From Oxyruncus cristatus (Eukaryota; Chordata; Aves; Passeriformes; Cotingidae): 64,000 bases of DNA. Positions 24,106 to 37,535 of this stretch are shown piece after piece (within the stretch, counting starts at the first letter, position 1; every line of letters begins with the position of its first letter). The notes beneath the pieces were generated by a model that saw only the letters and a list, made by a program, of their open reading frames with translations, made no database searches and was not told the DNA's origin. The translations under genes and the position numbers were made by a program. Where the stretch lies: positions 827,441-891,440 of the forward strand of contig VXAY01012532.1 in assembly GCA_013399855.1 (NCBI GenBank), in the 5' to 3' direction.

Positions 24106-26148
24106 GTCTGAAGCTAGCACATCTGTTCTCTGATCCACAAGGCATTTTAAGGAGACAGGAAATTGATTCTCACCCCTGTTTTAAGGAGATCTGGCATAAA
24201 AAGATTCCCAGGCTTGGGAATTCAGGGATCTGTGTTGGTGGTGCCCGATAAGGTGCATCCATGCCAGCTCACTGCACATAAGCATGGCTATCCATCACTG
24301 CTGCTGTCGGCAGGAGACACCTGCCATGTCAATGTGATATTTGCTTCCTTGATAGTGGGCCTGTTGCCACCCAGCACCTGCTCTGGTGCAATCCTCCAAC
24401 AATCAGGTGTCTTTCCTTACCAAAGACCTAGGGAGCTGCTAAGGATTTGCTATAAAATCCAGCTGAGTTTGTCTCTGATTTGAACGTGACTGCTCTTTAT
24501 CCTTAGGCAAAGCATCATGTCAGCAGAGGACGTGAGCCAAGGTTTGGGTTTGGCCCTGGCCCTAAGCTTTTCAGGCTCTCTGAAATCACATCTGAGCTAG
24601 CAGGAGATGCAAATCGGCAATAACGCTTTCCATGTAACTATTATTATTGTCACTTAGCCAAGCAGAGAAGCTGAGGGTCACTGCATTTTAATATAGACTC
24701 TGTTAACTTTCAGTGTTATTAAGACCTTGGGAGTCACTCAAGGTAATGATTCTAAATGGGGGGAAAAGTAAGGTAGATAATGGAGCCTACAGGCATGGAA
24801 GAGAATTTATTATTCTTGGGAGACAATATACAGAAATGTCAGACAGGACACTTACTGAAAAGTGCTGGAAACCGTGTCTTTATATAAAAGTGAGCAATGT
24901 TCAAAATAAATTAATTAAACTAACATTTAATAAAAGTCAGACGAATTGGGGAGAGGGAAAATTCTTATCTGAAACTTACTTATTTTTCTGAAGATTTACC
25001 TGAATGAAAAGTAATTATATATTGCTTTTACTTTTAGAATCCTAAAACACTATAAAAGTACTTTTTATCTGAACTTAAGTGTAATGAAATGCAGCAACCC
25101 TTCTGGTAACTACCATACCCCAAAAGCTCCCAGTACCATCACCTAATTTTTCCAGCATATTTCCCATTCTTCCCTATGGAAACTTCTCCCTACAACTTCA
25201 GTTTGGTTTATTTTGTCTTCCATTAAACAAAGGTGTCCTTGCCTGGAAACAAACTCAGTTTCCAGAAGTAGAAAGCAGGTGCTGTTCTACCTGCTTTTGA
25301 AAGACAAGAAGAAGTAGCTTAAATACCCATAAGATTCCTCAATTTCAAAGTCAAAAGGCTTAATTAATATCACAGTGTTAATCAAATGTCAGAATCACCA
25401 TATTAAGACATAAGTTTCAATTCCTTTGAAAGTGTGAGTATTAGCAGAAACTAAATTTAAGGACATAATCAAAACCACACTTGCCAGCTCAAACGGCAAT
25501 TTGTTAAAACAAAGAAAAAAGTCTGTTAGGTGTCTGCTGGGTTTAACAGCAGAAATCTGAGGTAATCTCTCATAATCATGGACAAAGGCCCCAGAATACT
25601 TCTGGTAATCACTTAGTCTGGTCTTACCTTGTCAGTGTTCCCTCTTACTCTGTTTTTTATTCTTAATAAAAAATATTTTGTGGTCAGAAGTCCCTTTAAT
25701 ATGGACAGAATAGACACGTCAGGGATTTTTGTGGTTATGACCATCAAGTTGGTTTTCCTTTTAATCAGAGACATCTAATTTCCTGTCTTCTATTGATCTA
25801 TCCAGGGGAAAAACAAAGTTCCAATAAAGTTCCACTTCATTACAGGTCAGGTTTGTGTTCCTAAATTTTATAGGAGATAATATTATTCACACAGGTCCTT
25901 GTGACTGATTGCTCAATATATTTATATTTGAGGATTGTACTTGAGCCAGTCCTGAACGACCACTGGCAGTTCACTGCACCATTATTTAAAGACATGAACT
26001 GTACCTCCAAAGTCCTGTCTTTAAATTTCACATACAGTTTACTTTTTATTCACATAAAAGCTGGTAATCTGGCAAGCAGGTTACCGGACTGCTTGCAAAG
26101 TTTTTTCTGCCTTTTTTTTTCTTTTTTTCCAGAGTGGTCTTTGCAGGT
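24106..26148. other. Single-copy sequence with a GC-richer 24120-24660 part
   Basis: 24120-24660 is less AT-rich than its surroundings and includes CTATAAAATCC near 24450, and ATGCAAAT (octamer motif) near 24608. It could be an old LTR, a regulatory element or neither. The rest shows nothing recognisable. Confidence 0.35.
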
Positions 26149-27115
26149 TTCACAGAGTAACAGAATCATCACGGTTGGAAGAGATGTTCAAGATAAACTA
26201 GTCCCACCATCAACCTATCACCACCAGAATCACCCCTAAACCATATACACACGGGTCACATCCAGACACTTCTTGAACACTTCCAGAGGCAGTGACTCTA
26301 CCACCCCCCTCAGCAACTTAGTCCAACGTCTAACCACTCTTACAATGAAGAAAAATTTTCTAATATCTAATCTGAACATCCCCTGGCATAGCTTATGGCC
26401 ATATATTTCCTCTTGTCCTTTCAGTTGAGCCACAGCAGAAGAGACTGGCCCTGACCTCACTACAACTGCCTTTAAGGTAATTGTAGAGAACGATATGGTC
26501 CTCCCTGAGCCTTCTCTTCTCTAAACTAAACAACCCCTTTTCCCTCAGCAGCTTCTCATAAGACATGTTTTCTAGACCCTTCCCCAGCTTCATTGCCCTT
26601 TTCTGGACTTGCTCTGGCACCTCAGTGTTCTTTTTGAAGTGAGGGGCCCAAAACTGAACACAGTACTTGAGATGTTGCCTTACCAGTACAATGGGGCAAC
26701 CCCTTCCCAGGTCCTGCTGGCCACACTATTTTTGATACTGGCCAGGATGGCACTGGCTTTCTTGGACACCTGGACACGCTGCTGGCTCATGCTCAGCTGG
26801 CTGTCATGCAACAACCCCCAGTCCCTTTCTGCTGAGCAGTTCTAAAGTCACTATGCCCCAGGTCTGTAGCACTGCCTGGGGTTGTTGCAACCTGAGTGCA
26901 GGACCCAGCACTTTGTCTTATTGAACCTCTCAGAGTTGTTCTCATTCCATTGATCCAACCTGTCCAGACCCCTATGTAGAGCCTTTCTACCCTCCAGCAG
27001 ATCAACACTCCCACCCAATTTGATGTTATCTGCAAACTTACTGAGGATCCACTCAATCTCCTTACCCAAATTATTCTTAAAGGTATTAAACAGGACCAAC
27101 CCCAATCCTGATCTG
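26149..27115 (-). mobile_element. CR1 LINE fragment, minus strand
   Basis: About 970 bases of 5'-truncated CR1. The low-coordinate end is the CR1 3' end (CACAGAGTAACAGAATCATC is the reverse complement of the tail). It proceeds through ORF2 C-terminal coding sequence to the RT palm at the high-coordinate end. It breaks off abruptly at about 27115 where sequence of a different nature begins. Confidence 0.93.
26236..27105 (-). pseudogene. CR1 ORF2 reverse transcriptase C-terminal remnant
   Basis: Remnant of the LINE reverse transcriptase, in pieces. 26851-27105 carries the RT palm: [12 protein letters not shown] leads to [10 protein letters not shown], so the catalytic FADD of the family has become FADN and the second active-site Asp is lost. 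26393-26620 carries the following C-terminal segment ([19 protein letters not shown]), and 26236-26460, in another frame, carries the last part ([12 protein letters not shown]). At least two frame changes and the active-site loss make it inactive. It lies inside the CR1 at 26149-27115. Confidence 0.88.
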
Positions 27116-30100
27116 TAGGGACAAGAAAGTTAAATGCAGAAGATTTATTCAAGGAGGATAAAGATTTTTTGCTCAAGGAAGTTTTGGCTGCTAAGAAAAC
27201 TAGGAAAAGATCAGTGTGTGAAAATTCCATTTATTACACCTACATATGTTTATTCTCTGTCTGTTTTGAGAAGTAGGATTCCTGAGTAGAGGTAACACTT
27301 TCTCACAGACATGCTGTGAAGCCCGTGTTGGGAGAATACAGCCTTGAAATTATGTGCATGTGAAAGGTGTTGTTATAAGCACTAGAACAGGTTTCCTGGG
27401 CTGCTCTTTTGCCCTCTGTGTGATTTTAGCAGTGTATTTAGGGTTTCCAACTTCAGAATAAACTTTTCCTTAATATCTTAGCCATGGTTTGGTATCTGGG
27501 ATTATCTGCATGCATATTAATTCTTAGGTGAGCCCTGGAGAACACCATCAGTAACCAGCGACCAGCTGGATTTAGTTCCATTTACCACCACTCTCTTGGC
27601 TCAGCCATGGAGTCACCCAGTGAAGAGAACATCCATTGATACTATTCATATAGTTTCTGCAGGAGAATATGGATAAGGCTTTTTATCATTAGATCCACTT
27701 CAACAATTAAAATAATCAAACCTGCAAAGATCCCAGACAGAGTGATGCTAACATCACCATTTTTGTTGTTTGACAAAGAAAAAACATGATGTAAAGTCAG
27801 CATTACTATATCCTATGTTCTTTGTGAGACAGATTCCAAGTCTCCCACAAACAAAGATAATTTTGTGTAATGTTACTGTTATACTACAGAAAGAAAAAGA
27901 GACCATGAAGTGTAGCTTTATGTCTGAAATTGAATCAGGATTTCTGGAGCTGACGCACATTTAAATATCATTTAATCTTACAAGACGCAAAAGGAAACTA
28001 CAGTGCAAGCAAATATCTGATGAACACTATAGTATAAGGAAAGGAATCATCAAATCATTCTCTCTTTCTGTCCCTACCACAGATTTTATAGTGTTAGGTT
28101 CTTTGCTTTAAATAAAAAATAATATAAGGTGCAAAAGCTGACTATGAACTATAACTTTCACAATCAGCTATAGCTTTCACTTTCTGCTGCTATGCTACCT
28201 TCAGAAATCCTGTAGACTGAAGCAGGTAGCAGTCAAACACACAAGAGAAGTGCCAGTGTTAATGCCTTTTTTCAATATTGTGGCACCATAAAAATGTTGG
28301 GCAGTTTCTTAATCGAGTTAAAGACTAACAATGACTAATATACTGGTTCTTCTAATACATTTTTTCTAATAAAATACATTGCAGCAATAACAGCATATCT
28401 TTATGGCTTCCATCAAGTTATGTATTTTTGTACAGATCAGATCATATTACATCATAGATTTGTTACACAAAACCATCAGGCAGTAAGTATACATAGCTGC
28501 TTGTTCTTAAGGCAAAGATTAACAATTAAAACCTTAATAATTCCCATGAAGATTATTCAGACTTTTAAAGAATACCAGTGAACATTGTTGCAGATTCTGA
28601 GAAGATATAATTTCTTTAAATTAGCTGGGGTTTTTAAGGTGTTCATTGCAAAAGGAAGTGCTAGAAACACTGTTTCATTGAATGAAAACTTAGAATTTTG
28701 AAACAAAATACATCACAGGTGAGTTCCACTTAGTCCACTGAGTGTAAAGGAAGAAATAAAACAGTATCAGTAATAGTAAAAAGACACAAGGTCTTATTTC
28801 ACAATGCACAATCATGTTGCCTTTGAAACTGAAACACTTTCTAATGAGTCAATTTTGCAAAGATGGAAATCAATTCACTTTTGAAGAAACACATCATCAT
28901 TACGTAAAATTGGAGGGCAAAACATCTTCAACGTACTATTGGACAAAGTTATGTACAAAAAATAAATAAAGAGTTGTTGGGAAAGTATAAATGAAGGTGG
29001 TATTTGAGCCAAAGGCTGGAGGGCTGTACACAGGAGTAATTTCTCTTCACCTCTGGACTAAGCTTCAGTTAGCTCAGCTAAGAACCTGAACATAGGAAGG
29101 ATCTCAACATATCTGCACTCCGATCTGAAGAACCCCAAGGGTTTTAAGTCTGCCACATAATTTTTTTTGTACCAGATACAAATGTTGTGAGTTTGTGGGA
29201 GTTTTTTAACCTGGGTCCTCAAAGATATCTCTGTATTTGCATTTGACTCATAAGGAGAGTATGTTGTTCCACTTACATCTTGGTCTGACTCAAAGGATAT
29301 GAATATCACATAAACTAAGATATCACATAAACTGTTAAATGCTCTTTGTCAATTAACAAATTACAGAAAAAAAATAAATGGAAAAACATCACAAATCTGC
29401 TGAGATGTGATTTAACTTAAAGCGGAATTCATTTAACATATTTCATTGTGCAAGAAGGAACATGGAAGAAGCTATTATGCTAGAATCCATTTGGTTTATG
29501 AGAATACTAAAAGGAATAAAAAGGAAATAATTGTATAGAATAGAATATTGCATAGGAATAAAAAGTGAAAATAATTTTATAAAAAAATAAAACAAATATT
29601 TATTTCGTGTTAGGAAGTTCAATAAGCAGCATGAATATGTATTTTGTAAAAATTGTAACCACTATTTTACAATAAAACACACAAAAAGCTGAGCAATACC
29701 TAGGAATCTGTGGACAAACAACAGGTTTTTCAGAGAACTGAAATAAGACATAATTGGGAGAACACTCTCATATTTGAATAAAACCTTCTAGCTTTTTTTC
29801 GAATTCCCCTTTTAATAACACCAGTGCACGAGAACAGCCTTCAGAGTTCAAGTGAAGGCAGCAATGGCTCAAACAGAGATCTTGCTGAACCTAGCTGAGA
29901 AGGCTTTGTTTCGTGTGGGGATGTGCTGGGAATGTGTGCAGGGTAAAAACAAAGGTGACATGATGAGGGAAGAGCATCACATTGTGTATGGTATTACATG
30001 CATGCCTCAATTTATCTGCTGTATAATACTTTATCTGAGTGAATAAGCTAAAGTATGACAAAATATGATAGGAAGGGCAAGTAGGAAGCCAATAGCTGAA

Positions 30101-33100
30101 TGAGAGAGTACTGAGTTCTTGTTCCTCAGTGTTCTGTCTTACATGTTTCTAGAAGGACTGCAGACTAATTTTGCCAAGGCCAGAGAAAAGATAGGAGAAA
30201 ATGAATCATTCAAGTGCCCCACCATGAGGAAACAAGAGGGAAGAATAGTGGGTTATCAGAAAAAGAGACAAGCGGTATCTCCTTAGGAGATTTTTGAGAG
30301 ACAGCTGTGCTCATTTAAACTCTGAGTAGGTAACAAGCTGCAGGCAATTGATCTAATAGTATAAACCTGGAATACTGCATGCAATTTCTAGGTGAATAGA
30401 AAATAGGCCTGTTTGTTCCCAAATAATCACAGATGCTTGAAAGGTAGAACCTGACAGGCCTTAATTGTTGTTTTGCTTTCATGATGACAGGGAAGGAAGA
30501 GGTAGGGAGTCTCAGTTTAGTGTCTGGTCTAAGAATCTAAAAGATTTCCCTGACAGATGGATACATCTGAAGGGCATATACTTGACCAGTAACAAGCTGA
30601 AACTGTGGAAAAGGGGAATAAAAGCCTCTTCTGAATCTCCAACAGTATGATGGATGCTACAGTTTTGTGATCTTTCAGAGTGTGTCCCATAGACCTTTGA
30701 TGTGGAGAAAGGTAAGCTACAGTCTACTGGGAAGAATATCTACAACAAAAACAGAGGAGGGAAAAAAAAATCACATTCTGCAATTATTGAGGTTTCACTG
30801 TGTTCTCAGGAAAATGCAAATATCTCTCTAGGGAAGTATTCTAAGATATATTTTACCATGTAGAATTTTTGTCAAAAAAGGAACGTATTAGAGGACTTTT
30901 TCTTCCATTAAAAAATATTTATCATGGTGTAACTTTGACAAATTTAGAACCTGTATGATCTTCTGAACATCTAGGACTCTTTTGCACATATGGACCAGCT
31001 AGCATGGAAATACCTGAGCTTATTTTGGTTTTGATGTGAATCATAACTGATTGCGTACCCCTAAAAAGTTGATGACTGTAAGAATATATTGTTTTCTATG
31101 ACCTTTTAAAAAGGTGGTTGCATTTGAACAGTTGTAAAAAGGAAAATTTTGACAGGCATAGGATAAAATCAACAGGAAGGAAAAGCTGAGGTAGATCTCA
31201 GCATGGAGATCCTCAGGGACTGCTGAGGAACATCATGTTACTGTCCTTGCTGTGAAGTAGAGACTGGTGACATTAAGTGGTCTGTTTAGATGGACCTGGC
31301 AGTAATAGCTTCTCACTGCGTTTGAGGCAAAGAGGGTGAAGATAAACTTCTGCTCTGAATGTTGTTCCATAAAAATGAATTGTTTGGCAGTTTGATGATA
31401 GAAGAGATATTAATATACAATATTAATGTGAGAGAACTACTCTTTCTAATGCTGCTGATATATCAGTCCTGTTACAAATTCACCAAAGCTATTACTAGTA
31501 AAAGTGGACTGTCTGGGTTTTTTTTACCAAAACCAAGAAATTTGCAGAAAGGGGGAAGAGGACAGGAAGACTGAAAGGGAAGTTTTTGAGGTATTGATTA
31601 AACAAATGCAAAAAAATTTCTCTGGAAATTTCTGTTCAGGGTGTCCTTGGATTATTTTAGAGATTTTTAAGCGCCTTCTCTTCTTATTTTCTAATTTACT
31701 CGTTTAAGTCTGAAATACATAAGTTCTCAATCAAAATCAAAATACTAAGTATTTCAATCTTTTAATGTACCTTAAATGCTTCTGCTTCCAAAACAAAATA
31801 TTTTAATTTAAAAAAAAAAATTGTGCTTTAGAAAAAAATTTATTTTACTGTTCCTGCTGATTTAAAACAAACATACAGACACAAATGCCAAATCTATACC
31901 TGATTTCAGTCTCCAGTTACAGCATTTTTTACCAAGTGAACTTAGTACCATATAACATTTGTTCCACTCTAAATGCAAGAGTTATTTTGATTGTCTTTCA
32001 CGCTTCACTCCCCTTCTCTGAGGCATGGCAACGTTCATGGTTGTCACTTCTAGCCTTGGCTTGCACTGTGTAATGATAAGTGGACTATATTACAGGAGAA
32101 ACCTGAAAAGGGCAGAAATGTAAATTAGAATGGCAGATTTGCCACATTATGAAGAGGTGTGATATACAGTCTTTTCCTGCACAACAATGAGGTACTGTCA
32201 GCGTTTGTAGCATCTTTACAACTTTTGTATGTTGGGGTGGCAGTAATTCCAAGCAATTATCCTGAATTCATTGTGGCTGTCTGTGTGTAGAGATCACACA
32301 CAAAAGATGTTTTAGCCCCTTCTTTTGCACTGGAGAGGGATTCCAGGACAATCTAGCTCTGATCTTTGCCCACGTAGTTTTTGGTAAATTTAGAGTTATT
32401 CTGTTCCTTTCTCATGAATCTATTAAGCACACTGACCATCATAACAGCTGTAACCAGTGCCAGGACAAAAGACAAGTATTTTAATTTTATTGAACCAGTA
32501 ACAGAGAGTGCAGGATGTCCAAATCCAGCATGCTGCATGCAAATCCAAATAAGAGCCATCTGTAGACATGCAGCAGGATATATGCTATCCTGTAAGCACT
32601 AGAGCACATATGAGGTTGATTGTTTCTCTGTTCAAAAATACCACTTTTCTAAATGCATTATTATTTGTTTTGAAGAGAAATGAAAAGAAGGAAACAATGG
32701 GTTGTGCATAAAAAAACAATTTGGCTAGGAAATAGGCATGAGAAAAGTGGGATATGTGCCATACTGCAAAGGTCATTTACCAACAGGGTATTTGAAAAAT
32801 TGCAATGAGCATGTCTTTGGTACATATCAGTCTTGAAAGAAACAATAGTAAGATATCCTGGGGTGGCAGAAATCCTTCCCCCTACATCTAGGGGTGCACA
32901 ACTTAGCCAAACCAAACACCCAGATTGCCAATTCCTGTACCATTATGCCCTGCCAAGCTCTGACTATGGAGTGGTTTACCTCTCTGCCTGCCTCAGCATT
33001 TGTAAAATGAGTTATTGAACCAAATACCAGAATGATTTTTCAATTATTTTCAATGATAATTGAACAAAATTAACAGGGTATTAACAATTTTATTATGTCT

Positions 33101-36100
33101 TGTATATACTACCAGTCTGAAGAGCTTTCTCTGTGCCCTCCCTCAGCTTTTCTACTAGCAGTGAGAGGGAAAGACTGTGTTCAGCTATGTTTTGTAAGCT
33201 GTGACTTTTCCTTTTGCTATTAACTTAGCTTACAAAAAACTTTACACTGCTGTTTCTCCATCATTAGTAATATTCTGATTATTTAAGTTTCTCTGCCCTA
33301 TCAAGATACAGCTGGACTTACAAATAACGAGAATAAATTAACACAGCCAAAATCCTATGGTTTTACCTTGGCAACCTAAATGAAATCTGGGAGGAAAGCA
33401 GAAGCAAAGTCTGAAAGTGGAAAGGGCTTGAGAAAGGCAGTAGGAAATCATGCAAATTTAATGTAAATAAAATAGCTCCCAGTTACCCACAGGCATCAAA
33501 GCTGGAAGAGATAGATTTTTGTCTGGTGATAAAGACACTGTCCCAGCTGCTATCTGCTCCTAGGATGTTATTTACTGAAGACCTAGGAAGGCAGCATAGC
33601 CTGAGGAGAACTGAGATTTTCTAATTTAAACTAAATTTTACAGGAAATTTAGAGACAGAGAGCAGAAAGAGGAAATAGTTTGGAGAAATCTGCAAGAAGT
33701 AATTCTGACTCGCTTTTTCACTTCGTGTAGCAGGAGATGCGGGACCTGTAAAAATGTCTTTTAAACTGTCATTATTTTTCGTGTTTATGTGTATATACTT
33801 ATGTACACATGCATGCATGGATATTCCTATTGTGTTGTTACCTCACATCTGGTGCCAGAAAATCAAACTTAAGGTACGTAAGTGTCTTTGGCAGACCAAA
33901 CATAGCAAAAGGATATGGCTATATCAGTTTACTAAAAATAAAACAATTTGCATAACACTGAAAGAGAAAGTTAGTTTTTTCATACAAAACACAGGAATGG
34001 TTCCATATGTAGCTAAATAGCGTTCCTAATATTTTCAGGTCATGTATAAATTATTCATTTTTTTCATTACTATTACCTAGCTTTTTAATTAGTTTATGCA
34101 TGCACACACACACACATATAAATGTGACTTTTCTCTCAAAGTGTTTCAAGGAGGCCTCATATGGATGAGGAAGCTTCAGGGAAATCAAGTGTCTTGTTTA
34201 AAGATACCCAGCTTTCCTATTCTTCTCCTTCCTTGATCAATTTGGAATAACAAATTGACAGCACTGCGGTCCCTGCAAGGCTCCATCCACACAATCTTTT
34301 GATATAGATCCATTCAGATGTGTGTGCTATCCTTGAAGAACTCCACATTTTTCTACACTTTGGTTCAGGATTTAAATTAATCACATGCATGTGCAAGTTT
34401 CAGCACATCCTAGATGCATGAACTGTACTGTAACACTTAGAAGTGGATAATTCCAGGCTTTCTAAATATTACACACCTTGATAAAAGCAGTAAAAATGCC
34501 ATTGAATGAATAACATCATTAACAAATGTATGAAGTCTTACAACATCATCCACACATGACTTAGAGATGGAGAAAGAGATCTTGTTCCAGAAATAACAGG
34601 TATATACGACCTCTGTATATTCTACAAAGAGTGGAATCTTCTGCATAATCTGAAAAATAAAAAAAATATTTCTAATTTATGTTGAATATATAAATGAGCA
34701 AATAACATGGCCAGTTATTTTGGTCTCTATGACTAAACAACAATCTATTCTGTTCATATAAACCTTTAAAAAAAGCCCATAATTAAATAGCTTCCTGTGT
34801 GAACATAGTAAGAGATGAGAACAATAGTTGTTGGATCCCAACTGCAGCACTAAAATAGAAGAAAAATGTAACTATTGTGCAACTGCATTACCATCCTCAG
34901 ATCTCCAGTTAGATATTCTACTGGGTGTTAATCCTGACAAAGACACCCATTAAATCATCATATACCCAAACACTTGTGCTGTTGCATGGCTGCCAGGTCT
35001 ACCTGGTTACCACCAGAGCATGTTTTGCAATCTAAAGGTAGGATGATGACTTCAGGAAAGTGCAAGGCAGGAAGTTCTATTCATCATGCTTTTATTTTCT
35101 TTCTGCAAACTGCAAGAAAAAATTTGCAAGTAACCACGATAGATTTTGGGAAAACTATTATATTGTTGAGACATCAATCTCTGCATTCAATCTGTTTGAT
35201 GCTTTAAGTCTGATTTGCTTTGGCAATCTAAAGCAGATTTCCAGATCAATCAGGAAACTATCTCCAGGTAGATTCCCTCCTGTATTGTAATATCAAAACA
35301 GCATTGTAATAATGCCAAGCCAACCATATATAGGGTACATACCCTATATAAATGTATTTTTAAATGTTCTTCTCAAGTTATCTGGACAGAGCAGATCTGT
35401 TTCAAAAAAAAAAAAAATAAATAAAGCAGACATGAAAACCTACTGCTTAACCTCAAAAATTCCCAGGGTGTCAGAGCATTGTAACTCTTACATAGTACAG
35501 ACCCAGCCATTGGACTACAACTCCTCAGATTCCAAGACAATTTAAATGCCTATGTAGAAGCATTTCAGGAGAAGTGCAAAAGCAAAAACTGAACAAAATG
35601 CTCTCCAGAGAAGTAATGTACACAAAGGTATCAAATCAAGTCATAAGTTCATTATATAGACATTTTTTTCTCATCTTAAAAACATTTACACTATATTTAT
35701 GGTGATTTCTGCAACCTCCTAAGCTCACTGAAAGCTTCTAATCAGAAGCTTTTTTTTCAGTTCGTTATAAGTTTAACTTGTGTAAGTTTTCTGACCCCAT
35801 TGAACATTTTCTTTCAGTAGCTATTATTTACAACAAGTTTGAGTTTTACCTTTCACCTCCTTTGAATAATATGTTACTTTGTAGTGAGATTTAAGATATC
35901 TCTTCCTCCTCCATTTATCTTATGCACTTATTGAATTAATTTCAAATTAGGCTGTAGGCTATTTTGGGTAAAGTTCTTTTCCAGCAGGGTATTTGCAAAG
36001 CATTTACTACAAATAGGTCTGCTGAAACTGAGCATTAGCAGAGTACAATAGCAGGTGTTATTAACAACAGAAGCTTTAGGTTCAAAGATCAGGTGAGGTG

Positions 36101-36124
36101 ATGTTTGAAAACAAATGAGCAAAA
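27116..36124. other. Long single-copy AT-rich stretch
   Basis: About 9 kb without recognisable repeats or genes. Contains a short (CA)n at about 34104-34116, a near-perfect palindrome at 35327-35350 and an imperfect 17-base tandem near 29303-29336. The longest open frames are below 90 codons. The minus-strand frame at 32353-32559 could form one membrane helix but is unsupported. Confidence 0.55.
35327..35350. repeat. Near-perfect palindrome, 11-bp arms
   Basis: TATATAGGGTA, two-base spacer CA, then its exact reverse complement. It could form a small hairpin. No link to any gene. Confidence 0.85.
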
Positions 36125-36410
36125 TTCCAATCTGATGGCTATCGAATAGTGATCACTTCACAAAATGAATTCAGTGTTTGCAGCTTCTGTTCAGAATGCC
36201 TGATTGATGGGAGCCCTGGCTGGTGCCACTTGTCAGAGCATAACCTTGATGTGTACATTGCAGCACTGCCTGCTGCCTTCTGTCGCTTTCACTGCGTGCC
36301 GAGCTCTAATTTGCTGAACATAAATTGATGGCCATTTTGGCATTACTGATTTTCTTCATTTAACACTCTTGATGCTGCTTCTCCACCCTGATCTTTATTC
36401 AAGCACAAGA
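36125..36410. promoter_or_regulatory. Candidate conserved non-coding element
   Basis: A compositionally balanced block of about 285 bases in AT-rich DNA, without repeats and with no long open frame. It is dense in homeodomain-type sites: TGATTGATGG at 36201-36210 (matches the Hox-Pbx TGATNNAT pattern), CTAATTTGC and AAATTGATGG near 36308-36333. Calling it conserved is inference from texture only; no alignment was available. Confidence 0.3.
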
Positions 36411-37535
36411 GAGGTACAAAGTAACAGCTAAGAAACCACATAAAAGAACTTCAGATGTGTCTGGCATACTTACAGAATAGTAACCTGAATTAACCTAGGA
36501 TGCTTCTTCTGTTATGCAAGCTTATTTTAATTTTTTGATGAAGAAATTTTCTAAATTGAAATAAGTTGCTATAAATTCAACCTGAAATACAATTAGTAAG
36601 GTAATTTAAAATTTTTAAGCCTAGAATGGCAGCATATTATCATTTTAAGCCTAGTTTATAGAGAACATCAATGAAGAGCTGTCTGTGTGAAGATTTTAAT
36701 AACATTGTGCTATGTGCATGAAATTGCTGTCTATAACAGGAAGAGCATGACAACTCATGACAAATTAACATATTTATCAGTCAACAAAATTGCCTCTACA
36801 AAACTGCTGGAGAAATTCAAATAATGTAATGGGCAAGGTGAACCTTAAAGCAGATGAGATTATACAAATGAAATAACATTGGAATTAATGCACAAATTTT
36901 GAAGCATAGCACAATATTGGAAAAGTAAAAATACGCCTTTAAGGTAGAATACTTAAAGCATGGTATTTCTTAAAAACTGTAGAGATTTCTAAATCTTCTG
37001 CTAATAACATCAAAATTTCATATCATTCAGAGATAAAACTCCTCTGTAACTAACACAGAAAAGCAGTTTCATAGAAGAAAAATCATAGAAGAGGATGTCA
37101 TTTAGTATGTTTACTTCTATGATCTGTTCATGTGGCCCAGTCTGTAAAGTGAAGAAACTTCACATCTTCCAGGAAACTCAGAAAGATAATAACTTTGGTA
37201 GACACCTGGGGAGTGTTTCATATGCCTAAGGGCAGGCAATTCATGCCATTTTTGAATCTAAAATAATTACATGGGACTGGCTTATATGACATATGTCCCA
37301 CAAGAGACACAGATCCTTTGAAGATGCTATTAAATACCAGGCTTGAGACCCTAGCATATCTATAATAGCACTAGATGAATAAGCTTAAGCATCTGAATTC
37401 TGTGTTTACCTCTGCTTAGCTATTTAGCTCAAGCAGCTGCTAGACATCATTGTCCCTCATAGCTCTCCATTCTCTCCTCTCTTTACAAGGAATTTCTTCT
37501 TCAGGAATCAGTGCAGGGTCCAATCATATGTAACC

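Noticed and set aside
32353..32559. Minus-strand frame with a convincing membrane-helix-like segment and a basic tail
   Set aside because: Only 68 codons, the opposite strand is equally open, and no family, flanking exons or continued protein-like text could be found.
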